A stretch of 64,000 nucleotides of DNA from LGRD01 sp031415135 (GCA_031415135.1 JANORB010000181.1:1-64000), one strand, 5' to 3'. Shown: positions 7,097-18,148, counted from the stretch's first letter. Made by a program: numbers and translations. Notes: generated by a model not told the origin, from the sequence alone.

Positions 7097-8710
7097 TCAG
7101 CCCAGCAGCGGTGGCGTGCCCAGTGGCCACGCGTTGCCAGCGGGTTGCAGCGCCCAGCGGCGGCCGGTCGGTGCGCCGTCGTTGTGCCAGGCGCCGTGCC
7201 GCAGCACGTCGGCCAGCGATCGCACCTGCGCCATGTGGCCGCCCAGGGCACGGTAGTCGTGCAGCCGCATGCTGAACTCGATCGGTGCCACGATGGCCGG
7301 CGTGGGCACGCTGCCGAAGCTGTGGTCGGGCATGCGCATCACATCGGCCATCACGGTGATGCCGCCGCCGGGCCACACATAGGCCGGCGCGCCGCCACAG
7401 GTCACGTTGACCAGCGCCTGCTTGATCGAGCGCGTCAGCAGCACCGGGTTGTCGGTCACGCCGGCGCGCAGGCTGCCGCCGGCGCCACCCAGGAACAGCA
7501 CCGTGGTCAGCGAGGGCTCGCAGTTCTCGCCGATGCGGTCGACGACGCGCTGCACTTCGGCGGGCAGCGGCTGCTCGATGGGCTGCAGCGCCGCGTCGAG
7601 CACGTACCACGCGCAATGCTCGCCGGTGGTCGACGTCATCAGCAGGCGCAGGCCGGGCCAGGCCAGCCGGGCGTCCCAGCGCTCGACGATGGCCAGCGGG
7701 TCGAACAGGTCGGTGCCGCCCCAGCCGGTGCCGGGGTTGGCGACCTGGAAGTAGCGCCCCGGCGTGGACTTGCGGCCGCGCAGCTTGATGCCGGAGGCGC
7801 GCATGTCGAGGCAGCGGCCGGCCTGGTGTTCGGTGAGCACGCCGGTGATGTGGTCGTCGACCACCACCACTTCGTCGGCCAGGCCGAAGAACTGCTTGGC
7901 GAAGATGCCGATCGTGGCCGAGCCGCAACCGACCCGCATGCGTTGCTCTTCAACGCCGTTGACAACCGGCGCGCGCCCGGCCTGCAGCCGCAATTGCGAG
8001 CCGCCGTCGATGGCAAGCTCGACCGCCGCCTTGTTGCCCAGGCGCTCCATCATGTCGACCGTGATGCGGCCTTCTTTTTTGCTGCCGCCGGTGAGGTGGT
8101 GCACGCCACCGAGCGACAACATCTGCGAGCCGTATTCGGCCGTCGTGACATGGCCCACCACCTCGCCCTGGCAGCGCACGTTGGCCTGTTCGGGGCCGAG
8201 GTAGCGGTCGGTGTCGATCTTCACCTTGAGGCTGCAGTAGCTGAAGATGCCCTCGGTGACGACGGTCACCATGTCGACGCCGGCGGCCGTTGAGGCGACG
8301 ATGAACGGCGCGGGCTTGTAGTCGGGGTAGGTGGTGGACGAGCCGACCCCGGTGACGAACACTTCGTCGGCGAGCAGCAGGTCGCCGTTCCACGCGGCGG
8401 GCTCGACCGGCTCAGCCACCGATGGCCGCTCGGCAAAAGGGATCACGCGAGCGGTGTCGCCGGCACCGGCCTGCAATGTTCGGCGCAACAGCACGACCGG
8501 GTCGACGCGCACCAGCGTGCCGGCGTGGTTGGCATAGCGATCGCAGGCGCCGGCGCGGCCGGGTGAAATCTGGCACAGCACCGGACAGGCATTGCACTCG
8601 ATCTTGTCGCCGGCCATGCGCTCGTTGCGCGGGCGTGAACGCTCAAGCACCTGTGGCTGCACCGCGGCGTCGATGCCCGGCAAACCGTCGGTCTTGGTGT
8701 GTTCGGTCAT
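7097..8710 (-). CDS. 6-hydroxynicotinate reductase-like iron-sulfur protein
   Basis: A 537-residue protein matching the 6-hydroxynicotinate reductase family, which in Eubacterium barkeri reduces 6-hydroxynicotinate to 1,4,5,6-tetrahydro-6-oxonicotinate with reduced ferredoxin. Residues 39-56 hold the Cys motif C-x2-C-x3-C-x9-C (ECNACPVLCQ...GACDRY), a likely Fe-S site. Further on are a glycine-rich segment (LSLGGVHHLTGGSKKEGRIT) and VFITGVGSST-like and CGGAPAYVWPGGGIT stretches. The ATG at 8710 is chosen; an in-frame start at 8743 would overlap the inverted repeat at 8735-8774. The divergent ferredoxin-NADP reductase is the natural electron donor and the enamidase-like gene the next step. The exact substrate is not proven. 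Confidence 0.78.
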   Translation of the reverse strand: MTEHTKTDGLPGIDAAVQPQVLERSRPRNERMAGDKIECNACPVLCQISPGRAGACDRYANHAGTLVRVDPVVLLRRTLQAGAGDTARVIPFAERPSVAEPVEPAAWNGDLLLADEVFVTGVGSSTTYPDYKPAPFIVASTAAGVDMVTVVTEGIFSYCSLKVKIDTDRYLGPEQANVRCQGEVVGHVTTAEYGSQMLSLGGVHHLTGGSKKEGRITVDMMERLGNKAAVELAIDGGSQLRLQAGRAPVVNGVEEQRMRVGCGSATIGIFAKQFFGLADEVVVVDDHITGVLTEHQAGRCLDMRASGIKLRGRKSTPGRYFQVANPGTGWGGTDLFDPLAIVERWDARLAWPGLRLLMTSTTGEHCAWYVLDAALQPIEQPLPAEVQRVVDRIGENCEPSLTTVLFLGGAGGSLRAGVTDNPVLLTRSIKQALVNVTCGGAPAYVWPGGGITVMADVMRMPDHSFGSVPTPAIVAPIEFSMRLHDYRALGGHMAQVRSLADVLRHGAWHNDGAPTGRRWALQPAGNAWPLGTPPLLG

Positions 8711-8734
8711 GGCGTTGCGTGGAGCCCGGCGTTC

Positions 8735-8774
8735 ATGTAGCATTTGCTCAACGGCAGTGTTGCGTTTGCTACAT
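8735..8774. promoter_or_regulatory. Inverted repeat in the divergent promoter region (candidate TetR operator)
   Basis: ATGTAGCA (8735-8742) is inverted exactly as TGCTACAT (8767-8774), centres about 32 bp apart, three helical turns. The right arm falls between TTGCGT (8760-8765) and TAATCT (8782-8787), a plausible rightward promoter for the ferredoxin reductase gene. The left arm lies just upstream of the leftward reductase gene. A dimeric regulator, most simply the TetR protein encoded at 9609-10331, could control both directions from here. Confidence 0.5.
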
Positions 8775-8838
8775 CAGTTGTTAATCTAGCGCAGTCCGCA
8801 CGCCTTCGCAACAGGTTTTCCCGGGGTACGAACCGACC

Positions 8839-9612
8839 ATGAGCGCATTCAACGAAGAAACGGTGCTGAGCGTGCACCACTGGACCGACAAGCTCTTCAC
8901 CTTCACCACCACGCGCGACCCGGCGCTGCGCTTCTCGAACGGCCATTTCACGATGATCGGCCTGCGGGTCAACAACAAGCCGCTGCTGCGCGCTTACAGC
9001 ATCGTCAGCGCCAACTACGAAGAGCACCTCGAATTCCTCAGCATCAAGGTGGCCGACGGCCCGCTGACGTCGCGCCTGCAGCACATGAAGGTGGGCGACA
9101 CCCTCATCGTCGGCCGCAAACCCACCGGCACGCTGGTGGTCGACTACCTGCTGCCGGGCAAGCGGCTGTACATGCTGTCCACCGGCACCGGCCTGGCGCC
9201 TTTCATGAGCATCGTGCGCGACCCCGAAACCTACGAGAAGTTCGAACAGGTGATCCTGGTGCACGGCGTGCGGCAGGTCGACGAACTGGCCTACCACGAC
9301 CTGCTGGTCGAGCACCTGCCCAAGCATGAGTTCCTCGGCGAACTGGTGACCGACAAGCTTCGCTACTACCCCACGGTGACGCGCCAGGCCTACCGCAACA
9401 TGGGCCGTGTGACCGAGCTGATCGACACCGGCCGCCTGTTCGATGACCTGCAAATGCCGCCGTTCGACCCGGCGCTGGACCGCGTGATGATCTGCGGCAG
9501 CCCCGGCATGCTGCGCGACCTGAAAGTGCTGCTCGAAGGGCGCGGCTTCAAGGAGGGCAACACGTCGACGCCGGGCGACTTCGTGATCGAGCGGGCCTTC
9601 GCCGAGCAGTGA
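8839..9612 (+). CDS. fpr: Ferredoxin--NADP reductase
   Basis: Cytoplasmic FAD enzyme of 257 residues moving electrons between NADPH and ferredoxin or flavodoxin. Visible motifs are the FAD site RAYSIVSA (51-58), the NADP site STGTGLAPFMSI (114-125), MICGSPGML, and the family C-terminus ending FVIERAFAEQ. This is the bacterial Fpr subclass length. It is divergent from the 6-hydroxynicotinate reductase-like gene and overlaps the TetR gene by 4 bp (ATGA), so here it probably supplies reducing power for ring reduction instead of acting as a general stress enzyme. The ribosome site before the ATG is weak. Confidence 0.9.
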   Translation: MSAFNEETVLSVHHWTDKLFTFTTTRDPALRFSNGHFTMIGLRVNNKPLLRAYSIVSANYEEHLEFLSIKVADGPLTSRLQHMKVGDTLIVGRKPTGTLVVDYLLPGKRLYMLSTGTGLAPFMSIVRDPETYEKFEQVILVHGVRQVDELAYHDLLVEHLPKHEFLGELVTDKLRYYPTVTRQAYRNMGRVTELIDTGRLFDDLQMPPFDPALDRVMICGSPGMLRDLKVLLEGRGFKEGNTSTPGDFVIERAFAEQ

Positions 9613-10331
9613 TGGCCGCGCGCCGCACTCCCGCCAGCGCGCAGCGCTCCGGCCCCCCCGGTGTGCGCGAGCTGGCGGCCAAGGCCACACGGGGCGCCAT
9701 CCTGCGCGCGGCGATCAAGGTGTTTGCCAAGCACGGCTTCGAGGGCGGCAGCGTCGAGAAAATCTCCCAGGCCGCGAAGTCGCACGACCGGATGATCTAT
9801 TACTACTTCGGCAGCAAGGAAGGCCTGTTCATCGAGGTGCTGGAAGAAACCTACCGGCGCTTCAACGAGGCCGAGTCCGACCTGGTGCTCGATGTGTCGC
9901 AGCCGGTCGAGGCCTTGAACACGGTGGTGCGCTTCATGTGGCGCTACTACCAGAAGAACCCCGAGTTCATCACGCTGCTGAACACCGAGAACCTGCACCG
10001 CGGCGCCCACATCAGCAAGTCGCTGCGCGCGCGCGACTACTCGTCGGCGGCGATCGCGGTGCTGGCGCGGGTGCTGCAAAGCGGCGCCGCCCAAGGTGTG
10101 TTCCGCGCCGACGTGGCGGCGCGCGACGTCTACCTGATGATCGCGGCCATGGGCTACTTCTACCTGTCGAACCGCTTCACGCTGTCGGCCTTTCTCGGCG
10201 AGGCGCTGGAGTCGGCCGAGGCGCTGGCGCATTGGGAAGGGTTTCTGATCGACTCGGTCCAGCGCACCGTGGCTGCCGAGCCGCTGCGCGCGACGCGCAA
10301 GCGCACGGCCGCGCGCGCGGCACTCGTCTGA
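9609..10331 (+). CDS. TetR/AcrR family transcriptional regulator
   Basis: A 240-residue TetR-type repressor. The N-terminal helix-turn-helix is clear at about residues 28-75: ILRAAIKVFAKHGFEGGSV, then KISQAAKSHDRMIYYYFGSK and EGLFIEVLEE. The C-terminal ligand domain ends with a basic Arg/Ala-rich tail. A 20-residue Ala/Pro extension precedes the HTH. Its start overlaps the fpr stop (ATGA) and the enamidase gene follows 16 bp later, so it is embedded in the rightward operon. The likely ligand is a pathway metabolite and the likely site is the inverted repeat at 8735-8774. Confidence 0.88.
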   Translation: MMAARRTPASAQRSGPPGVRELAAKATRGAILRAAIKVFAKHGFEGGSVEKISQAAKSHDRMIYYYFGSKEGLFIEVLEETYRRFNEAESDLVLDVSQPVEALNTVVRFMWRYYQKNPEFITLLNTENLHRGAHISKSLRARDYSSAAIAVLARVLQSGAAQGVFRADVAARDVYLMIAAMGYFYLSNRFTLSAFLGEALESAEALAHWEGFLIDSVQRTVAAEPLRATRKRTAARAALV

Positions 10332-10347
10332 GAGCAAGGAGATCGCC

Positions 10348-11547
10348 ATGGCAGACGCAACATCGGAAGGCCCCTCCGGCAAGGTCGTCATCCGCAACAT
10401 CGGGCTGCTGCTGTCGGGCGACATCGACTGCCCCGTCCTCGATGCCGACACCGTGGTCGTGGTCGACGGGCGGATCACCGCAGTCGGCAAACAGGCAGAC
10501 TGCGACACCGATGCGCCGCGCACGCTGATCGACGCCCGCCGCACCTGCCTGGCGCCGGGCCTGATCGACAGCCACGTGCACCCGGTGTTCGGCGACTGGA
10601 CGCCGCGCCAGAACCAGCTCGGCTGGATCGACAGCACGATGAACGGCGGCGTGACGACGATGATCTCGGCCGGCGAGGTGCACTTGCCGGGCCGGCCGAA
10701 AGACATCGTCGGCCTGAAGGCGCTGGCCATCACCGCGCAGCGCGCGTTTCACAACTTCCGCCCGGGCGGTGTGAAGGTGCTGGCGGGCGCGCCGATCATC
10801 GAAAAAGGCATGACCGAGCAGGACTTCAAGGAGCTGGCCGAGGCCGGCGTCGGCTTGCTGGGCGAGGTCGGCCTGGGTTCGGTGAAGGCCGGCGCCGAGG
10901 CCGCGACGATGGTGAAGTGGGCGCGAAAGTACGGCATCCAGAGCACCATCCACACCGGCGGCCCGTCGATCCCCGGCTCGGGGCTGATCGACAAGGACGT
11001 GGTGCTGGAGGCCGACGCCGACATCATCGGCCACATCAACGGCGGCCACACCTCCTTGCCGGAAGCGCATGTGTGCGAGCTGTGCGAGAAGAGCGCGCGC
11101 GCGATCGAGATCGTGCACAACGGCAACGAGAAAGTGGCCATCGCCGCGGCGCAGATGGCCTTGCAACTCAAGTGCCCGCACCGCGTGATCCTGGGCACCG
11201 ACGGGCCGGCCGGCTCGGGCGTGCAGCCGCTGGGCATGCTGCGCATGATTGCGCTGCTGTCCAGCCTGGCCGGCATCCCGGCCGAACTGGTGTTTTGTTT
11301 TGCCACCGGCAACACCGCGCGCATCCGCCGGCTGAACTGCGGCTTGATCGAGGTCGGCCGCGACGCCGACTTCGTGTTCATGGACCGGGCCCAGCACAGC
11401 GCCGGTACAACGCTGCTGCAAAGCGTGCAGCTCGGCGACATCCCCGGCGTCGGCATGGTGATGATCGACGGCATCGTGCGCTGCGGGCGCAGCCGCAACA
11501 CGCCGCCGGCCACCGAGGTGCCGGTGGTCTTGCAGCGTGCCGCATAG
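10348..11547 (+). CDS. Enamidase-like amidohydrolase
   Basis: A 399-residue binuclear-metal amidohydrolase closely resembling enamidase of nicotinate fermenters, which hydrolyses 1,4,5,6-tetrahydro-6-oxonicotinate to ammonia and 2-formylglutarate. Metal-site candidates are His76 and His78 (GLIDSHVHP), Glu173 (LLGEVGLGSV), His202 (STIHTGG), His229 (IIGHINGGHT) and Asp285 (ILGTDGPAG); a Glu replaces the carbamylated Lys of many relatives, as in enamidase. The ATG at 10348 has an AAGGAG site. It directly follows the TetR gene and pairs functionally with the reductase at 7097-8710. Confidence 0.83.
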   Translation: MADATSEGPSGKVVIRNIGLLLSGDIDCPVLDADTVVVVDGRITAVGKQADCDTDAPRTLIDARRTCLAPGLIDSHVHPVFGDWTPRQNQLGWIDSTMNGGVTTMISAGEVHLPGRPKDIVGLKALAITAQRAFHNFRPGGVKVLAGAPIIEKGMTEQDFKELAEAGVGLLGEVGLGSVKAGAEAATMVKWARKYGIQSTIHTGGPSIPGSGLIDKDVVLEADADIIGHINGGHTSLPEAHVCELCEKSARAIEIVHNGNEKVAIAAAQMALQLKCPHRVILGTDGPAGSGVQPLGMLRMIALLSSLAGIPAELVFCFATGNTARIRRLNCGLIEVGRDADFVFMDRAQHSAGTTLLQSVQLGDIPGVGMVMIDGIVRCGRSRNTPPATEVPVVLQRAA

Positions 11548-11580
11548 CGCGATGCGCAGCGCGTTGCGCAGCTCGTTGCG

Positions 11581-12156
11581 TTAGCGGGCGATCAACGTGA
11601 AGTCAAACCTGACCGAGAGCTTGTCGTCCGCCGCGGTGACGGCCGAGATGGTGAAGGCGTCGACGGTGGCCTGAAACTGCCCGCCACTGTCTTGCAGCAT
11701 GCCGCGCACCGCCTTCAACACGTCGAGTTCGATCACCCTCGGCAGGGCCGGCACCAGGCCCGACTCCAGCAGCAGCCGAACGTTCGGATCGTCGACCTTG
11801 TCGATGCGAATGTCGCCCAGCACCACCGAGCCGCCGCGCGAGACCGGCTTGCCCGACACCTCGGTCCACGACGCAAAGCTGACGCCCACGCAAGACCCTG
11901 CGGCCACCACGCCCAGGCGCGACGTGAGGTGCGAACGAATCCGCACGCGCCCGTTCTGCACAGCCACGCTGGGTTGCGCCAGGTAGGCGAAACACGGGCC
12001 CTTCATCAGGTCGTAGCGTCCGCCGTTGGTGAACAGCGCCTGGGCCACCAGCTTGTCCATGGCAGGCAGCTCAAGGATGATCTCCGCGGCCCGTGCGCCA
12101 CCGGCCCCGGCCAGCAGGCAGGCGCACAACGCCAGCCATCGAAATGTGCGGTTCAT
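11581..12156 (-). CDS. Secreted hypothetical protein
   Basis: A 191-residue protein with a signal peptide (MNRTFRWLALCACLLAGAGG, cleavage probably after ARA). The mature part, EIILELPAMDKLVAQALF, then SVAVQNGRVRIRSHLTSRLG, SRGGSVVLGDIRIDKVDDPN and VIELDVLKAVRGML, resembles in layout the DUF1439 periplasmic/lipoprotein family but lacks a lipobox. Two Cys in the mature part (GPCFAYL and GSCVGVS) could form a disulfide. It converges on the enamidase gene with a 33-bp gap. No function can be assigned. Confidence 0.7.
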   Translation of the reverse strand: MNRTFRWLALCACLLAGAGGARAAEIILELPAMDKLVAQALFTNGGRYDLMKGPCFAYLAQPSVAVQNGRVRIRSHLTSRLGVVAAGSCVGVSFASWTEVSGKPVSRGGSVVLGDIRIDKVDDPNVRLLLESGLVPALPRVIELDVLKAVRGMLQDSGGQFQATVDAFTISAVTAADDKLSVRFDFTLIAR

Positions 12157-12188
12157 GCAGATCCTTGCAGTGGCAAGTGACGATTGCA

Positions 12189-12584
12189 TCACACCAGCCT
12201 CAATGCCGGCTCCACCTGCGCGATGGCTTTGAAATCGCGGTCTCGCGCCAGCACCGGCAAGCCGCTGGAGATGGCGCAGGCGGCGATCACGCAGTCGTTC
12301 GGGCTGCGCACGGTGAGGCCTTGCCAGCGGCAGCGGGCGTACAGCATGGCGGCGTCGCGCGCCAGATCGCGCGGGCGCAGTTCGTCCAGCCCCGGCAGGC
12401 GGTCGAGCTGGGCTTCGAGGCGGTTGAACTGGGCTGGATTGCGCGCGCCTTGCAACAACTCCTGCAGCACCACGGCGGGCACCCAGACGGTTTGTTCGGC
12501 GCGAAAAGCCTTGCGCAAGCGCAAGTCGCAACGCGAACCGGTGGCACGCAGGAACTCGACCCAGGCCGAGGTGTCGGCGATCAC
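12189..12584 (-). CDS. vapC: VapC-type PIN-domain toxin
   Basis: A 131-residue PIN-domain ribonuclease. The acidic active-site residues are in place: Asp4 in IADTSAWVEFL, a Glu in VVLQELLQGA, Asp in RSPNDCVIAACA and Asp in VLARDRDFKAI. The start is GTG at 12584, overlapping the antitoxin stop by 4 bp (GTGA), so the pair is translationally coupled. It should cleave RNA, probably tRNA, when the antitoxin is lost. Confidence 0.86.
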   Translation of the reverse strand: MIADTSAWVEFLRATGSRCDLRLRKAFRAEQTVWVPAVVLQELLQGARNPAQFNRLEAQLDRLPGLDELRPRDLARDAAMLYARCRWQGLTVRSPNDCVIAACAISSGLPVLARDRDFKAIAQVEPALRLV

Positions 12585-12910
12585 TTGCGGCGCGGTGCGG
12601 CGGCAGGCTTGGCGGCCTTGACGGCCGCCTTCTTGGCAGACCGGGCCGGAGTGTTTCGCACCGCGCGGTAGGCAACGAGCGGCTCGGACGCGACGAGCCG
12701 CGCGGCGCTGCCTTCGAACAGTCGGGCCGGGTCGTAGTCGTCGGCCAACACGCCGGAGCCGCCCAGTGCCAGCAGGCCTTGCCAGTCGGGCTCGCGCATG
12801 TAGGCGCGCAGCGCGGTGTCGATGGCGGCCTTCTTTGTGGTAACGCCGGCCTTGGCCATGGCCTTGGCAACGAGCTCGTCGTCGAGCACGATGTTGGTTC
12901 GCGTGTCCAT
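12581..12910 (-). CDS. vapB: VapB-type antitoxin
   Basis: A 109-residue antitoxin. The N-terminal RTNIVLDDELVAKAMAKAGV followed by TTKKAAIDTALRAYM is the ribbon-helix-helix DNA-binding module of type II VapB proteins. The C-terminal region, which should wrap the toxin, ends in an unusual Lys/Ala/Pro-rich tail (SAKKAAVKAAKPAAAPRRK). An AGGAGG site precedes the ATG at 12910, and a palindromic operator lies 22 bp upstream. Confidence 0.85.
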   Translation of the reverse strand: MDTRTNIVLDDELVAKAMAKAGVTTKKAAIDTALRAYMREPDWQGLLALGGSGVLADDYDPARLFEGSAARLVASEPLVAYRAVRNTPARSAKKAAVKAAKPAAAPRRK

Positions 12911-12932
12911 CCAGCGCCTCCTGAAAATCGTC

Positions 12933-12949
12933 TACACATCGAATGTGTA
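12933..12949. promoter_or_regulatory. Palindromic operator upstream of vapBC
   Basis: TACACAT-CGA-ATGTGTA is a perfect 7-bp inverted repeat with a 3-bp centre, immediately upstream of the vapB ribosome site. Its size and position are those of a VapB autoregulatory operator. It falls between vapB and the fba terminator, so it is not part of either gene. Confidence 0.65.
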
Positions 12950-12976
12950 TGCCGGCATTCTGCATCGACCGGCCGG

Positions 12977-13008
12977 AAAAGGCAAACCCGGCCGAAGCCG
13001 GGTTTGCC
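12977..13008 (-). terminator. Rho-independent terminator of the aldolase gene
   Basis: Reading the minus strand from the fba stop, GGCAAACCCGGC pairs with GCCGGGTTTGCC (12 perfect base pairs) around a TTCG tetraloop, followed directly by TTTT. It lies 17 bp after the fba stop codon. This is the clearest intrinsic terminator in the window. Confidence 0.88.
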
Positions 13009-13024
13009 GTGGATGGAAGCGGGC

Positions 13025-14089
13025 TCAGACCACCATCTGCGCCAGCTCTCCCTTGGCATAACGCTCGGCCACCTGCACCAGCGTCTGCGCCTTGATCTTG
13101 CCGGCCTGGCCTTCGCAGCCGAACTGCAGGTAGCGCTGTTTGCAGATCTGCTTGGCGGCTTCGCGCGCGGGTTTGAGGTAGTCGCGCGGGTCGAACTTGT
13201 CGGGGTTCTGCGCCATGTATTTGCGGATCGCGCCGGTCATGGCCAGGCGCACATCGGTGTCGATGTTGATCTTGCGCACGCCGTGCTTGATGGCCTCTTG
13301 AATTTCTTCGACCGGCACGCCGTAGGTCTCTTTCATGTTGCCGCCGTACTGGCGGATCTCGGCCAGCAAGTCCTGCGGCACGCTGGAGCTGCCGTGCATC
13401 ACCAGGTGGGTGTTGGGAATGCGTTGGTGGATTTCCTTGATGCGCCCGATGGCCAAAATGTCGCCGGTGGGCTTGCGCGTGAACTTGTAGGCGCCGTGGC
13501 TGGTGCCGATGGCAATGGCCAGCGCGTCGAGCTGGGTGCGCTTGACGAAGTCGGCTGCCTGTTCGGGGTCGGTGAGCAGTTGCTCCATGGTCATGGTCGA
13601 CTCGGTGCCATGGCCGTCTTCCTTGTCGCCCTTCATGGTTTCGAGCGAGCCCAGGCAGCCGAGCTCGCCTTCGACGGTGACCCCCAGCTTGTGCGCCAGG
13701 TCGACCACCTTGCGCGTCACGTCCACGTTGTAGTCGTAGCTGGCGATGGTCTTGCCGTCGGCTTGCAGCGAGCCGTCCATCATCACCGAGCTGAAGCCGA
13801 GCTGGATCGCGCCGCTGCACACGTCGGGGCTCTGGCCGTGGTCCTGGTGCATCACCAGCGGCACGTGCGGCCAGGTCTCGATCGCCGCCTGGATCAGGTG
13901 TTTGATGAACGCCTCGCCGGCGTATTTGCGCGCGCCGGCGCTGGCCTGCAGGATCACCGGCGCACCGACCTCGTCGGCCGCGGTCATCACCGCCTGCACC
14001 TGCTCAAGGTTGTTGACGTTGAAGGCGGGGATGCCGTAGCCGTTGAGGGCGGCGTGGTCCAGCAGCTGGCGCATCGATACGAGTGGCAT
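13025..14089 (-). CDS. fba: Fructose-bisphosphate aldolase, class II
   Basis: A 354-residue zinc-dependent aldolase of glycolysis/gluconeogenesis and the Calvin cycle, cleaving fructose 1,6-bisphosphate to glyceraldehyde-3-phosphate and dihydroxyacetone phosphate. Zinc and substrate motifs are evident: VPLVMHQDHGQS (His and Asp, about 77-88), VEGELGCLGSLE, TSHGAYKF and VMHGSSSVP, and IDTDVRLAMTGAIRK near the C-terminus. It belongs to the class IIB type common in Burkholderiales. It is preceded by a leader with an inverted repeat and followed by a strong terminator, so it is probably a single-gene transcript. Confidence 0.96.
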   Translation of the reverse strand: MPLVSMRQLLDHAALNGYGIPAFNVNNLEQVQAVMTAADEVGAPVILQASAGARKYAGEAFIKHLIQAAIETWPHVPLVMHQDHGQSPDVCSGAIQLGFSSVMMDGSLQADGKTIASYDYNVDVTRKVVDLAHKLGVTVEGELGCLGSLETMKGDKEDGHGTESTMTMEQLLTDPEQAADFVKRTQLDALAIAIGTSHGAYKFTRKPTGDILAIGRIKEIHQRIPNTHLVMHGSSSVPQDLLAEIRQYGGNMKETYGVPVEEIQEAIKHGVRKINIDTDVRLAMTGAIRKYMAQNPDKFDPRDYLKPAREAAKQICKQRYLQFGCEGQAGKIKAQTLVQVAERYAKGELAQMVV

Positions 14090-14129
14090 GGTGGTCTTTC
14101 GCAGGAGTGAATGAAACTTGGGTGGCCAG

Positions 14130-14181
14130 GGCGCCTCAGCGTGCTGTCGCCTCGGTTCAGAGACAAGGCGCTGAGGGCGCC
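14130..14181. repeat. Near-perfect inverted repeat between ilvA and fba
   Basis: GGCGCCTCAGCG (14130-14141) is repeated in inverted form at 14169-14181 with one extra G, leaving a loop of 27 nt. It lies between the ilvA stop and the fba start on the minus strand. No T-run follows, so it could be a weak terminator for aceE-ilvA or a structured fba leader. The rest of 14090-14264 shows nothing else. Confidence 0.45.
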
Positions 14182-14264
14182 ACGTTGTAGCCGAAAAGAT
14201 TGTAGCGATCCGCCCTGCCCGAACGCGCGCAACTGCAACTGCAACGGGCCTTCACGGCTTGCCT

Positions 14265-15472
14265 TCAACCGATGCGTTCGGCGCGGTAGCCCTGGGCCCG
14301 CATCGCGACCAGGATCTCCTCGATGTGCGCCACCCCGCGCGTCTGCACCACCACCTCGATCTGCGCGCGTTCGACCGACAGCGACGTGAACGCGCGCTGG
14401 TGCTGCACCTCGTCGATGTTGGCGCCGAGCTTGCCCAGCAAGGTGGCCACGTCGGCCAGCGCGCCGGGCACGTCGCGCACGTCCAGCCGCAGCCGCGCCA
14501 GGCGCCCGGACTTGACCATGCCGCGCTCGATGATCTCGGCCAGCACCAGCGGCTCGATGTTGCCGCCGCACAGGATCAGCCCGACCTGGCGGCCGCTGAA
14601 ACGATGGCGGTGTTTCAGCAGCGCGGCCAGGCCGACGGCGCCCGCCCCTTCGACCACCGTCTTCTCGATCTCCAGCAGCATCAGGATGGCCTGCTCGATG
14701 TCGTCTTCGCCGACCAGCAGCACGTCGCCCACCAGGCGGCGGATCAGCGGCAGGGTCAGGGCGCCCGGTGCCTTGACGGCGATGCCGTCGGCGATGGTGG
14801 CCTGCGCGCATTCGCGCTGCTCGCCATGCACCGCGTTCCACACGGCCGGGAAGCGCTCGGTCTGCACCCCGATGATCTGGATGCCCGGCTTGATCGCCAG
14901 CGCGGCGGTGGCCACACCGCTGATCAGCCCGCCGCCGCCGATGGCCACCACCAGCGTGTCGAGCTGCGGTTGCTGGGCCAGCATCTCCAGCGCGATCGTG
15001 CCCTGGCCTGCGGCCACCGCCAGGTCGTCGTAAGGGTGCACGACGGTCAGGCCGCGCTCGCGCGCCAGAGCCAGGCCGTGGGTGCGGGCATCGTCGAAGG
15101 TGTCGCCCTCGAGCACCACGCTGGCGCCGAAGCCGCGCGTGCGCTCGACCTTCACCGCCGGCGCAAAACGCGGCATCACGATCGTGGCCCGGATGCCCAG
15201 GCGCTGGGCGTGGTAGGCCACCCCCTGGGCGTGGTTGCCGGCCGAGACCGCCAGCACGCCCTGCGCGCGCTCGGCGTCGGTCAGCTGCGCCATCTTGTTC
15301 AGAGCGCCGCGCTCCTTGAACGACGCGGTGAACTGGTGGTTCTCGAACTTGAGGTAGACCTCGCAACCGGCAATCGCCGACAAGGTGCGCGACGCCAGGC
15401 ACGGTGTGTTGATCACCTGGCCCTGCAGGCGCGCGGCCGCCGCGAGGATGTGATCGATATCGAGCGCAGCGT

Positions 15473-15476
<4 letters not shown>
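14265..15476 (-). CDS. ilvA: Threonine ammonia-lyase (threonine dehydratase) with C-terminal ACT domain
   Basis: A 403-residue PLP enzyme converting L-threonine to 2-oxobutyrate and ammonia. The PLP lysine is Lys54 in FTASFKERGALNK; the phosphate-binding loop is VAIGGGGLISG. Residues after about 325 form a single ACT regulatory domain (LDVRDVPGALADVATLLGKL). This length and single ACT fit the short, catabolic-like type rather than the 500-residue biosynthetic IlvA. Its ATG overlaps the stop of the upstream aceE-like gene by 4 bp, so the two are co-translated and may act in sequence on 2-oxobutyrate. Confidence 0.92.
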
Positions 15477-18148
<2,672 letters not shown>

